Shown: piece after piece, positions 7,201-15,202 of the stretch
Layout of the letters: the number at the start of each line of letters is the position of its first letter
How positions within the stretch are numbered: the first letter of the stretch is position 1
Source of the DNA: JAWWBL01 sp033720975
Lineage (GTDB): Bacteria > Actinomycetota > Acidimicrobiia > Spongiisociales > ZC4RG35
DNA: 23,366 bases
Assembly (NCBI GenBank): GCA_033720975.1
Contig: JAWWBL010000019.1
Span: 1-23,366, forward strand
Direction of reading: 5' to 3'
The notes under the pieces: generated by a model
Database searches by the model: none
The model's input: the letters and a program-made list of their open reading frames with translations, nothing else
Told to the model about the DNA's origin: nothing
Made by a program: the position numbers and the translations under genes

Positions 7201-7423
7201 CCACGATCGCCGCCGCCAGGACCATCACAACGAAGTGAAGAGGCGAGCCAGCCTCGAAACGGAGGGCCCTGCGAAATCCCTCCGCGGACCGGCGGCCACC
7301 TAGAAGCGCAACGTCCTCCTGGCAGCGTCGACAGCCGGAGAGGTGCTGACGGAATTCCCGGAGCTCGCTGTCGTCCAATCCGTCGTGGACGTACGAAGGG
7401 GCGAGGTCATGGATGCTGGTCAC
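7172..7423 (-). CDS. Small membrane protein with anti-sigma-type zinc finger (zf-HC2-like)
   Basis: The 83-aa product begins with GTG at 7423. Residues about 7-44 match the putative zinc-finger domain of anti-sigma factors, with APSYVHDGLDDSELREF followed by HLSGCRRC (the H-x3-C-x2-C zinc motif). The C-terminus holds one membrane helix (about 63-82). This is the size and layout of a minimal membrane-bound anti-sigma factor or of an orphan zf-HC2 protein. No sigma factor gene is next to it; its divergent neighbour is the cyclase regulator at 7534. A TAGTTT hexamer lies 8 nt before the GTG. The longer frame to 7669 runs antisense into the cyclase gene and is rejected. The 3' end overlaps the MFS gene by 29 nt. 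Confidence 0.7.
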   Translation of the reverse strand: MTSIHDLAPSYVHDGLDDSELREFRQHLSGCRRCQEDVALLGGRRSAEGFRRALRFEAGSPLHFVVMVLAAAIVVIGLAIYLG

Positions 7424-7431
7424 ACCGGGTG

Positions 7432-7437
7432 AAACTA
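7432..7437 (-). promoter_or_regulatory. Candidate -10 box for the zinc-finger gene
   Basis: TAGTTT on the minus strand, 8 nt before the GTG start at 7423, without a ribosome binding site. It faces away from the cyclase promoter region. Confidence 0.35.
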
Positions 7438-7482
7438 GGCCCGGACCGGGGGAAATCAAGATTTCTGTTGGTCTGCACGCAG

Positions 7483-7528
7483 TAGGCTCATCCTTGATCA
7501 AACCGGCCGATCCGGGAACCGCGGGAGG
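7483..7528 (+). promoter_or_regulatory. Candidate -10 and ribosome binding site for the cyclase gene
   Basis: TAGGCT (7483-7488) is a possible -10 box. GGGAGG at 7523-7528 lies 5 nt before the TTG at 7534 and is the reason for choosing that start. A TTG at 7494 is out of frame. Confidence 0.45.
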
Positions 7529-7533
7529 CGCGT

Positions 7534-10500
7534 TTGTCAGACCCGGCAAGCAAGAGAGCAGAGTTGGAGGCTTCGATCGCCGCGCTCGAGGCGCAGCGTG
7601 AGGTCCTTGGCGACGCGATCGAGCCAGCGATAGAGGCCCTTCGGGCGCAAATCGCCGCGCTCGGACCAAAGGAGTCCACCGAAGACCAGCGGAAGCAGAT
7701 AACCGTGCTCTTCGCCGACGTGAAGGGCTTCACGGCCATGTCGACGACGATGGACCACGAGGACGTGGCCGAGATCATGAACTCGCTGTGGGCCCGGATC
7801 GACCATGTGATCGTTAAACACGGAGGGCGGGTCGACAAGCACATTGGTGACGCCGTCATGGCCCTATTCGGAGCACCGATAGCCCGCGAGGATGACCCGG
7901 AGCGTTCGGTTCGGGCGGCTCTCGAAATGCAGAAAACCGTCGCCGAAGTGGTTTCCGAGCACGGTCCGGAGGCCTCAGCACTGAAGATGCGGGTCGGTAT
8001 TCACACGGGGTTGGCGATGCTCGGAACGGTTGGATCCACCGACGAATACACCGCGATCGGCCATACGGTGAACTTCGCCTCCCGCCTGGAAAGCCTCGCG
8101 GACCCGGGCGGGATCCTGATTTCTCAGGCAACGATGAACAACATCGTCGGATTGTTCGACGTCGAGGCAGTCGAAGGCCTCGAAGCCAAGGGAGTCGAGG
8201 GGTCGTTCCACGCGTTCAAGGTAAAGGCGGCCAAGCAGCACACCTTCCGGATGGGTGCACGTGAAGTCGCGGGGATCCAGACAAAGATGGTGGGGCGCGA
8301 CGAGGAGCTCGCGTATCTCAAGTCGATCCTGCCAGACACCCCGGACGACACACCTGGAGACGTCGCCCTCGTGACGGTGCTCGGAGGCCCCGGGGTTGGC
8401 AAGTCACGCCTTTGGTACGAGTACTTCAACTACCTCGAGTCCCAACCCCACAAGGTCAGGCTTTTTCGGGGCCGTGCGGTCTCGTCGAGCAGAGACACCC
8501 CATATTCGCTGCTCAGGAGCATCGTCGCCGACCGGTTCCTAATTGCCAGCTCTGATAGCCCCGCCGACGCCAAGAAGAAGCTCGAGACCGGTCTGGTTGA
8601 GTTCGTTGGCGAGGAAGGCGCCGCCGAGACTGCCCCTCTGATCGGACATCTGGCGGGCCTCGACTACACCGAGCACCCTGCCATCTCCGGACTCTTGTCG
8701 GAACCCAGAGTCATCCGCGAGAAGGCGTTCGTCGCCTTTGCGGACATGCTTCGAGGGTCTCGGATCGACCGCTACCTCGTGATGATGCTCGAGGATGTCC
8801 ATTGGGCTGACGACGAGTCTCTCGATCTTGTCGAATACGTAGTCGAGCAGTGCACCGACTTACCCATGCTCATAATGTGCACGGCCCGGTCCGACTTCCT
8901 CCAGACTCGGGAAGGCTGGGACCGTGAGGACCCCCGTCGGTCGGAGATCCATCTCGAGCCGCTCGACCGCGCCGCGACGGAGTCCCTGATCGAAGACGTC
9001 TTGCAGAAGCTCAAGAACGCGCCCAAGGAGCTGCGCGAGCTATTCGCCGAGCGCTCCGAGGGAAACCCCTTCTTCCTCGAGGAGTTGGTCAAGATGCTCA
9101 TCGACGAAGGGGTCATCGAGCCTGGCGAGGAGGAGTGGCAGGTCCGAATGGACGCCTTGGAGAGGACCAACATCCCAACGACGCTCACGGGGGTCATTCA
9201 GGCCCGTGTCGATGCCCTCAAGCGTGTCGAGCGGAGGATCCTGCAGCGGGCGTCCGTGGTTGGTCGCGTGTTCTGGGAGGCTGCGGCCGACCATCTTGCC
9301 GAGGCGACCACACCGGACGAAGAGGTGGAGCGGCTGGCAGAGGTCGCAGCGTCTCTCAAGCAACACGAGCTGGCGTACGAGCGTCAGCCCTCGGAGTTCT
9401 CGTTCACGAGGGAATACATCTTCAAACATGCGATCTTGCACGACATCATCTACGAGTCCGTCGTGCGGAAGGTGGCCAGGGTTTACCACCGCGAGGCGGC
9501 CGAGTGGATGAAGGGAGCGGCTGGAGAGCGAGTGGCCGAGTTCGCCGGTCAGATTGCGGAGCATTTCCGGCGATCGGGTGACTCGGTTGAAGCGGTCGAC
9601 TGGTTTGTGCGAGCCGGCGATCAGGCAAGGCGGACACACGCTCCAGGGATCGCGTCACGTGCCTATTCGCTGGCTTTGGAGATAGCCGACGAGTCAAAGG
9701 CCGCCCTTCTTCCCGAGAAACGGCTCGATGCCCTGGCCGGTCTCGGTGACGTGCTCATCGTCCAGGCACGCTACGAAGAAGCGATCGAAACCTTCATCAG
9801 GCTTCGGGATGAGGCGGTTCGCCTGGAGGATCACTTGGCAGTGTCTCGAGCGGAGTTGGGAATCGCCACTGCTGAAACCAACAGGGGACGGCCGAAAGAA
9901 GCAATAGAGAGCGCCCAGCGGGCAACGCTGTCCGCCAGACTCGGCGGAGGCAGATCCGAAGAGGCTCGCGGCATGTGGTTGGAGGCATGGGCGAGCCTTC
10001 GCATCGGAGCGATCGACGAAGGCATCAGTCTGGCGGAAGAAGTGCTGGCCATCACACGTGAGCTCGGCATTCGGGATCAACTGGCCGAGGCACTGAACCT
10101 AGAAGGCGTCATCGCCGCCAACATGGGTGACTATGCGGAGGCCAAGTCGCGCTTCGAGGAGGCTGCCTCCATATACGAGGAGATCGGAAACCCAGAGAAG
10201 CTGATGCCCCTCCTCAACAATCTCGCGGTCATTGCCGAGTCAACAGGCAGACACGACGATGCCGAGGACCTCTACCGCAGGTCACTGGAGATCGCCGAGG
10301 GGACCGGTCACCGAGACTTTGAGCTACTAACACGCTCAAACCTGGGTGGGACTCTTGTCACCCTGGAACAGGCAGAAGACGCCGAGAAAGAGCTGCGAAC
10401 CGTGCTCGAATTGGCATCGGACGGGCACTCTGTGCTTCCCCAGACGCACCGATTCCTCGCCAAAGCGCTGCTTCTGCTGGACCGACTCGAAGAGGCGGCA

Positions 10501-10878
10501 TCTGAAGCCATCACTTCCCTTGACCTGTCGATCGAGTCCGGTACCCCTGACTACATCACCGCGTCTTGGCGTGTGCTGGGAAATGTCGCATCTCACATGC
10601 AGTCAGACATCGAGATCCCGGTCGGCAACGAGCCAGGGCGGTTTTCGCCTGAGGAGTTGTATGAGCACAGCCTCGAGGCAGCCTCCTCACTTGCTGACGG
10701 GTATGAGCGTGCCCACACGCTGGCCGACTGGGCAGTTCACGACCGTAAGAGCGGACGCCACTCGGAAAGCGAAGAGAGGTGGGTCGAAGCGCGGGATCTA
10801 TTCACTGAACTCGGCGCCCACGGCGAAATCGAGCGCACAGAGCGGATTTTGGCTAGGCACAACACAGTCCGCGCGTAA
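7534..10878 (+). CDS. Class III adenylate cyclase-AAA ATPase-TPR signalling protein
   Basis: The 1114-aa product has an N-terminal coiled coil (about 8-44), a class III nucleotide cyclase domain (about 52-230), an AAA_16-type ATPase (about 255-560) and TPR-like helical repeats (about 650-1080). Catalytic residues of the cyclase are present: metal-binding Asp62 and Asp106, Lys102 with Thr173 for adenine recognition, and Asn180 and Arg184 for the transition state. It should therefore make cAMP. The usual GDTVN is GHTVN, with His177 in place of Asp. The ATPase has a P-loop GGPGVGKS (284-291) and Walker B MMLEDVHWAD (E420, D421). Such fusions are common in actinobacteria, and the ATPase-TPR part probably senses a ligand or partner. 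TTG 7534 is chosen for its ribosome binding site. It diverges from the anti-sigma-like gene. Confidence 0.88.
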   Translation: MSDPASKRAELEASIAALEAQREVLGDAIEPAIEALRAQIAALGPKESTEDQRKQITVLFADVKGFTAMSTTMDHEDVAEIMNSLWARIDHVIVKHGGRVDKHIGDAVMALFGAPIAREDDPERSVRAALEMQKTVAEVVSEHGPEASALKMRVGIHTGLAMLGTVGSTDEYTAIGHTVNFASRLESLADPGGILISQATMNNIVGLFDVEAVEGLEAKGVEGSFHAFKVKAAKQHTFRMGAREVAGIQTKMVGRDEELAYLKSILPDTPDDTPGDVALVTVLGGPGVGKSRLWYEYFNYLESQPHKVRLFRGRAVSSSRDTPYSLLRSIVADRFLIASSDSPADAKKKLETGLVEFVGEEGAAETAPLIGHLAGLDYTEHPAISGLLSEPRVIREKAFVAFADMLRGSRIDRYLVMMLEDVHWADDESLDLVEYVVEQCTDLPMLIMCTARSDFLQTREGWDREDPRRSEIHLEPLDRAATESLIEDVLQKLKNAPKELRELFAERSEGNPFFLEELVKMLIDEGVIEPGEEEWQVRMDALERTNIPTTLTGVIQARVDALKRVERRILQRASVVGRVFWEAAADHLAEATTPDEEVERLAEVAASLKQHELAYERQPSEFSFTREYIFKHAILHDIIYESVVRKVARVYHREAAEWMKGAAGERVAEFAGQIAEHFRRSGDSVEAVDWFVRAGDQARRTHAPGIASRAYSLALEIADESKAALLPEKRLDALAGLGDVLIVQARYEEAIETFIRLRDEAVRLEDHLAVSRAELGIATAETNRGRPKEAIESAQRATLSARLGGGRSEEARGMWLEAWASLRIGAIDEGISLAEEVLAITRELGIRDQLAEALNLEGVIAANMGDYAEAKSRFEEAASIYEEIGNPEKLMPLLNNLAVIAESTGRHDDAEDLYRRSLEIAEGTGHRDFELLTRSNLGGTLVTLEQAEDAEKELRTVLELASDGHSVLPQTHRFLAKALLLLDRLEEAASEAITSLDLSIESGTPDYITASWRVLGNVASHMQSDIEIPVGNEPGRFSPEELYEHSLEAASSLADGYERAHTLADWAVHDRKSGRHSESEERWVEARDLFTELGAHGEIERTERILARHNTVRA

Positions 10879-10882
10879 TATG

Positions 10883-10908
10883 TATGATCCGTGGTGGGTT
10901 TAAGGAGG
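10883..10908 (+). promoter_or_regulatory. Candidate -10 box and strong ribosome binding site for the secreted protein
   Basis: TATGAT (10883-10888) begins four bases after the cyclase stop. AAGGAGG (10902-10908) lies 6 nt before the GTG at 10915 and fixes that start rather than the in-frame GTG at 10891. Confidence 0.5.
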
Positions 10909-10914
10909 CCTTCA

Positions 10915-11451
10915 GTGCGTAAACGAGCACTATCTGTACTTGCAGCGGTCGTGCTGCTGTTCTCGACGGTAACCGCCGTAGGGGCAAGAGGAAGTTTCGG
11001 CTTTAGCGGGGGGGTCAGCATAGGGTCTGTCACCCTGTTCGGTGTCGGCGTCGGTGTCGCCAACACTGCAGTGACAGCTGAGATGTCCGCAGACGTGAGC
11101 GTCAGCGGGGTATGCATCAACAATGGCAGCAACAAGCCAGACGGGGTCAATGACACCGCTCTGAGCCTCGCGATCACCGACACCTTCGTTGCAGACGACA
11201 ACGGACGGATTGTTTTCACCGACGGGAACACTCTCGTTATCGAGGACCCGGTGAACGACGACGGCAGCGCTCCAAAGCTGGCCAACGAGGCGAAGATCTG
11301 CAAGAACAAGAACTGGACGTTCATCCCCTCAGAGGAAGGCGGGATCCAATGGGGAATCGTGACGGTGACGTTCCATCATTCGAGCGGGACTCAGACGAAA
11401 ACTTACGACTGCACGGGAGTTGCCCTCGGAGGCACCTGCCCCGAAATCTAG
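10915..11451 (+). CDS. Unknown secreted four-cysteine protein
   Basis: The 178-aa product has a clear signal peptide: a basic MRKRAL start, a hydrophobic core (about 7-18) and a likely cut after VGA (about residue 24). The mature part is rich in Gly, Val, Thr and Asp, suggests beta structure, and ends at CPEI. Four cysteines (67, 129, 166, 175) could form two disulfides outside the cell. I recognise no family. The GTG at 10915 follows a strong AAGGAGG. It lies 36 nt after the cyclase gene with its own possible -10 box, so it could be read through from the cyclase promoter or transcribed alone. A UUCG-loop terminator follows. Confidence 0.75.
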   Translation: MRKRALSVLAAVVLLFSTVTAVGARGSFGFSGGVSIGSVTLFGVGVGVANTAVTAEMSADVSVSGVCINNGSNKPDGVNDTALSLAITDTFVADDNGRIVFTDGNTLVIEDPVNDDGSAPKLANEAKICKNKNWTFIPSEEGGIQWGIVTVTFHHSSGTQTKTYDCTGVALGGTCPEI

Positions 11452-11476
11452 AACAATACAAATCGGATGATGAGGA

Positions 11477-11506
11477 GAGACCGGCCTTCGGGCCGGTCTC
11501 TTTTTT
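11477..11506 (+). terminator. Rho-independent terminator with UUCG loop
   Basis: A perfect 10-bp stem (11477-11486 with 11491-11500) closed by TTCG and followed by six T. It is the cleanest terminator in the window and ends the secreted-protein transcript. Confidence 0.95.
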
Positions 11507-11555
11507 GGCAGTGACGTGCCGCTGATCTCGCTGCCCGGTAAGTAAGACTGTGGGA

Positions 11556-11753
11556 ATGGGAAAGCGTCTCAACACAATCCTGGGTAGGGGATGCGAGCAC
11601 CGGCACACACTCGTTGTCCGCTCGGTGGGTGTCACCAGAACAGTCTGTGAGGACTGCGGCCACCTCAGCTTCAAGATCCAGACCGGGCTGGCACACATGT
11701 TCGAGGTCGAAGACCTCGACAACACCGATCTCCAGCGCGTCTCCGGGCTCTAG
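11556..11753 (+). CDS. Tiny zinc-binding protein, CxH...CxxC type (paralogue of 20568)
   Basis: The 65-aa product carries Cys13-x-His15 and Cys31-x-x-Cys34-Gly, a likely single zinc site. It aligns without gaps to the 64-aa product at 20568-20762: Cys13, Glu14, His15, Ser23, Gly25, Arg28, Cys31, Asp33, Cys34, Gly35 and Phe39 are all shared at the same positions. This supports the ATG at 11556 over the GTG two codons earlier. The rest is hydrophilic with no membrane segment. The function is unknown; a nucleic-acid or protein-binding zinc ribbon is the natural guess. It starts 50 nt after the UUCG terminator and its stop shares CTAG (11750-11753) with the opposing LLM gene. Confidence 0.75.
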   Translation: MGKRLNTILGRGCEHRHTLVVRSVGVTRTVCEDCGHLSFKIQTGLAHMFEVEDLDNTDLQRVSGL

Positions 11754-12754
11754 CCGTTGATAGCCGGGATGATCGTGTCCCCGTACGCCTGAAGCGTCCC
11801 TTCCATGTCGTCGTGCATCAGGTAGATGCCGAACTGGTCGACTCCCATGTCCTTCAGCGTTGAAAGCTTCTCGATGTGGTCCTCGACCGTTCCCAACACA
11901 CAGAAACGGTCGATGATGTAGTCCGGCACAAAATCCGTCGACGGGTTTCCCGCTTGGCCGTGGTGGTCATAGTCGTATCCCTCACGCTCCCGGATGTAGT
12001 CCGAGAGGGCCTTCGGCACCTTGGACTCATCGTCCCCGTAACGCGTGACCATGTCAGCCACGTGGTTCCCGACCATTCCACCGAACCACCGCAACTGGTC
12101 GCGCTGATGCGCGATGTCGTCGCCAACATACGCCGGAGCCACAACACAGATGTCGATGCTGTCGGGATCCCGTCCCGCCCCTTCGGCGGCGGTCCTAACC
12201 GCAGCCATCGTCCACTCGAGGATCTGGGGATCGGCGAGCTGGAGGATGTAGCCGTCGGCGTGCTCACCCGCCATGGCGAGAGCCCGCGGACCGTAACCGG
12301 CAGCCCACATCGGCAGATCCCACCCGCTCTCGATCCAGGGAATGGAGAACTCCTTTCCCCTCAGCTCGACGCTCTCCCCCGCCACCAAACGCTTGATCAC
12401 ATCCATGGACTCGACCATGGAATCGATCGTCGTTGGCTTGCCCCCGATGTAGCGGACCGCGGAGTCTCCCCGGCCCATCCCACAGATCGTCCGGTCGCCG
12501 AACAGCTCATTCAATGTCGCAAACATCGAGGCGAGCACGGTCCAGTCCCTGGTCCGGGGGTTGGTAACCATCGGCCCTATCACCATGTTCTCGGTGGCGT
12601 CGAGCATCAGCGAATAGATGACGAACGGCTCCTGCCACAGGACATGGCTGTCGAATGTCCAACCGTGGCTAAAACCGAGCTTCTCCGCCTTGGCGGCCAG
12701 CTCGACGACTCTCGAGGCTGGAGGGTTGGTTTGGAAAACTACGCCGAAGTCCAC
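11750..12754 (-). CDS. LLM-class F420/flavin-dependent oxidoreductase in the pyrimidine operon
   Basis: The 334-aa product is a luciferase-like TIM barrel close to F420-dependent reductases of the Mer/Fgd type. Diagnostic parts are MDFGVVFQTNPP, GWTFDSHVLW (31-40), VTNPRTRDW (63-71), ATLNELF (79-85) and GMGRGDSA (92-99), plus MWAAGYGPRALAMAGEHADGY further on. It resembles the CPS_4043 subfamily (TIGR03842), but that is from memory and whether it binds F420 or FMN is not shown. It lies 1 nt after the dihydropyrimidinase stop, so it is the last gene of the nitrilase-dihydropyrimidinase-LLM operon and very likely acts on a pyrimidine or a related amide. It could supply the reduction step that dihydropyrimidine dehydrogenase normally gives; this is inference. 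Confidence 0.85.
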   Translation of the reverse strand: MDFGVVFQTNPPASRVVELAAKAEKLGFSHGWTFDSHVLWQEPFVIYSLMLDATENMVIGPMVTNPRTRDWTVLASMFATLNELFGDRTICGMGRGDSAVRYIGGKPTTIDSMVESMDVIKRLVAGESVELRGKEFSIPWIESGWDLPMWAAGYGPRALAMAGEHADGYILQLADPQILEWTMAAVRTAAEGAGRDPDSIDICVVAPAYVGDDIAHQRDQLRWFGGMVGNHVADMVTRYGDDESKVPKALSDYIREREGYDYDHHGQAGNPSTDFVPDYIIDRFCVLGTVEDHIEKLSTLKDMGVDQFGIYLMHDDMEGTLQAYGDTIIPAING

Positions 12755-12755
12755 G

Positions 12756-14171
12756 TCAGATCACATAGGTGCTGTTGCCGCGGACCAGATACTCCCCGTC
12801 CCCGGGCGCACCGTGGTAGGTGTCGTCGGAGATGATCACCTTTCCCTTCGACAACACCGTCTCGATCTTGCCCTGCATCTCCCAACCTTCGTACGCCGAG
12901 TAGTCGACGTCCATGTGGTGGGTATCGGCGGAGATCATGTGCTTGCCGTGGGGGTCGTAGACGATGATGTCCGCATCCGATCCGATGGCGATGGTCCCTT
13001 TCTGGGGGTACATCCCGAACATCTTCGCCGGGGTCGTCGCAGTGATCTCGACGAACCGATTCAGGCTGATCCGACCTTCGGCGACGCCGCCGTTGTAGAT
13101 CAGCTGCATACGGTTCTCGACACCGGGCATCCCGTTGGGGATCTTGGAGAAGTCGCCCCGGCCCAACTGCTTCTGGGTGCCGAAAGTGTGGTGGTCGCCC
13201 ATGCAGAAGGGGCAGTGGTCGGTCGAAACCACCTGGAGGTCGTTGGTCTTCAAGCCTTGCCACAACCTCTCCTGATGACCCTCGGCAGTGTCCCGTAGCG
13301 GGGGCGAGCAGACGTACTTGGCCCCATCGAAGCCGTTGCCCAGGTTGTCGAGCGAGAGGAACAGGTACTGGGGACAGGTCTCTGCGTAGACGTTGAGGCC
13401 CTGGTCGCGTGCCTGGATCACCTCGTCCAGCGCTTCTCGTGCGGACAGATGGACGATGTAGAGCTGGGCCCCGGTCAGCTCGGCCAACTTGATGGCACGG
13501 TGGGTGGCCTCACCTTCCAGGATCGACTTGCGCACAATGCCGTGATAGATGGGATCCGTTTCGCCCCGCTCGAGCGCCTGCTCGACAAGCACGTCGATGG
13601 CGATCCCGTTTTCGGCGTGCATGCAGATCGTGGATCCGTCCTCGGCCGCCTTCTGCATGGCGCGGAGGATCTCTCCGTCGTCGGAGTAGAAGACTCCGGG
13701 GTACGCCATGAACATCTTGAAGCTGGTCACTCCCTCCCGGGCCAGCAGCTCCATCTCCTTGATGGTCTGGTCGTTGATGTCGCCGGTGATCATGTGGAAG
13801 CCGTAGTCGATGGCGCAGTTGCCTCGCGCCTTCTCCATCCACGCCTCCCAGCCGTCCATGGCCGACTCGCCTTTGGTCTGGACGGCAAAGTCCACGATGG
13901 TGGTGGTCCCGCCCCAGGCGGCGGCACGAGTGCCGGTCTCGAAGGTGTCGGCGGCGAAGGTGCCACCGAAGGGGAGCTCCATGTGGGTGTGGACGTCAAT
14001 GCCGCCGGGCATCACCAGCTTGTCGGTGGCATCGATCTCGGTGTCGGCGCTGTGGTCCATCGAGCCGGGCGCGTATAGGGCAACCACCGTGCGGTCCTCG
14101 ATGAGGACATCCGCCTTCATCGTCTCAGTGGCGGTGACCACGGTCCCGTTCTTGATGAGCGTTCTTGCCAT
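12756..14171 (-). CDS. hydA: Dihydropyrimidinase / D-hydantoinase
   Basis: The 471-aa product is a cyclic amidohydrolase that opens the ring of dihydrouracil and related hydantoins to N-carbamoyl-beta-amino acids in the cytoplasm. The full binuclear zinc site is visible: His61 and His63 (DVHTH), carboxylated Lys152 (SFKMFMAYPG), His185 (MHAEN), His241 (IVHLSA) and Asp318 (STDHCPF). Length is normal for the family. ATG 14171 is preferred over the GTG at 14177, because AAGGAG lies 5 nt before the ATG but overlaps the GTG. The upstream beta-ureidopropionase, which would take its product, ends 38 nt away; the LLM gene starts 1 nt downstream. Allantoinase or hydantoin use are alternatives, but the operon favours pyrimidines. 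Confidence 0.95.
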   Translation of the reverse strand: MARTLIKNGTVVTATETMKADVLIEDRTVVALYAPGSMDHSADTEIDATDKLVMPGGIDVHTHMELPFGGTFAADTFETGTRAAAWGGTTTIVDFAVQTKGESAMDGWEAWMEKARGNCAIDYGFHMITGDINDQTIKEMELLAREGVTSFKMFMAYPGVFYSDDGEILRAMQKAAEDGSTICMHAENGIAIDVLVEQALERGETDPIYHGIVRKSILEGEATHRAIKLAELTGAQLYIVHLSAREALDEVIQARDQGLNVYAETCPQYLFLSLDNLGNGFDGAKYVCSPPLRDTAEGHQERLWQGLKTNDLQVVSTDHCPFCMGDHHTFGTQKQLGRGDFSKIPNGMPGVENRMQLIYNGGVAEGRISLNRFVEITATTPAKMFGMYPQKGTIAIGSDADIIVYDPHGKHMISADTHHMDVDYSAYEGWEMQGKIETVLSKGKVIISDDTYHGAPGDGEYLVRGNSTYVI

Positions 14172-14209
14172 CTTCACTCCTTCTTCACGTCACTTCTGTG
14201 AACGGTTGG

Positions 14210-15052
14210 TTACGGGGCGACCAGGGAGTCGTACACGTCGGGGCGGCGGTCGCGGTAGAAGGCCCACACCTTGCGCACCTCGTCGATCATGTCCATGTCG
14301 AGATCCCGGACGATGACCTCCTCCTCGGCGTCGGACGCCGACTCCCCGACGATCTGGCCACGGGGGTCGACGAAGTACGACGACCCGTAGAAATCGTTGT
14401 CGCCATAAGGCTCCTTGCCCACCCTGTTGATGGCCCCGATGAAATACTCGTTCGCCACTGCCGATGCCGGCTGCTCCAGATTCCACAGGTACATCGACAG
14501 GCCCCTGCTGGTCGCCGAGGGGTTGAACACGATCTTGGCGCCGGCGAGACCCAAGGCACGCCAACCTTCCGGGAAATGGCGGTCGTAACAGATGTAGACG
14601 CCGATCCGGCCAACCGCGGTGTCGAAGATCGGGTAACCCAGGTTGCCGGGACGGAAGTAGAACTTCTCCCAGAACCCCTTGACATGGGGGATGTGGGTCT
14701 TGCGGTACTTGCCCAGATAGCTGCCATCGGCGTCGATCACCGCCGCAGTGTTGTAAAGGAACCCGTCGTCTTCTTTCTCGTAGAGCGGCACGACCGTGAC
14801 CATCCCGGTGTCCTTGGCCACCTCGATCATCCGGTTCAGAGTTGGTCCCCCCGGCACGGGCTCAGCCGTGTCCTTGTGCTCGTCGTCCTGCACCTGACAG
14901 AAATAGGGGGCGTTGAACAGCTCCTGGAAGCAGATCACCTGAGCGCCCTGGTTGGCTGCATCCTCTGCGAACTTGACGTTCTTTTCGACCATCGACTCCT
15001 TGTCGCCGGTCCACTCGCACTGGACCAGGGCGGCTTTGACGATGTTGGCCAT
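14210..15052 (-). CDS. Beta-ureidopropionase-type nitrilase-superfamily amidohydrolase
   Basis: The 280-aa product hydrolyses N-carbamoyl-beta-alanine (or a similar N-carbamoyl amino acid) to the free amino acid, CO2 and ammonia. The nitrilase triad is present: Glu44 (CFQELF), Lys118 (YRKTHIP) and Cys155 (YICYDRHFPEG). The HIPHVKGFWEKFYFRPG segment, FNPSATS and the late AINRVG motif match the beta-alanine synthase branch rather than plain nitrilases. The ATG at 15052 has AGAGGAG four bases upstream; a longer frame to 15298 would cross the divergent promoter and overlap the permease gene. It is the first gene of the minus-strand pyrimidine operon and is divergent from the permease. Confidence 0.92.
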   Translation of the reverse strand: MANIVKAALVQCEWTGDKESMVEKNVKFAEDAANQGAQVICFQELFNAPYFCQVQDDEHKDTAEPVPGGPTLNRMIEVAKDTGMVTVVPLYEKEDDGFLYNTAAVIDADGSYLGKYRKTHIPHVKGFWEKFYFRPGNLGYPIFDTAVGRIGVYICYDRHFPEGWRALGLAGAKIVFNPSATSRGLSMYLWNLEQPASAVANEYFIGAINRVGKEPYGDNDFYGSSYFVDPRGQIVGESASDAEEEVIVRDLDMDMIDEVRKVWAFYRDRRPDVYDSLVAP

Positions 15053-15084
15053 GAGACTCCTCTTCGAGACAACTGATGACCCCA

Positions 15085-15115
15085 AACATACTCGACACCC
15101 CGACCGCGGGGGCAA
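15085..15115 (-). promoter_or_regulatory. Candidate promoter of the pyrimidine-degradation operon
   Basis: On the minus strand TTGCCC (15110-15115) and TATGTT (15085-15090) are separated by 19 bp, a little long, about 30 nt before the nitrilase start. The 150-bp divergent region 15053-15202 must also hold the permease promoter and any shared operator. Confidence 0.3.
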
Positions 15116-15202
15116 GCGAGGAAGGGTCGGTTCTGGGCGACATCGGGCGGAGCGAGAAAGTAGGTTCCACCACGACCGTTGGCTATCACTGAGGAGGAGT
15201 GA

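Noticed and set aside
7494..7534. Leaderless TTG start at 7494 for the cyclase gene
   Set aside because: Although TAGGCT lies just upstream, this TTG is out of frame with the cyclase; GGGAGG before 7534 supports the later start.
12618..14078. Long plus-strand frames opposite the dihydropyrimidinase gene (for example 12618-13298 and 13449-14078)
   Set aside because: They are antisense shadows of a well-supported enzyme gene in GC-rich DNA; their products have biased composition and no recognisable motifs.
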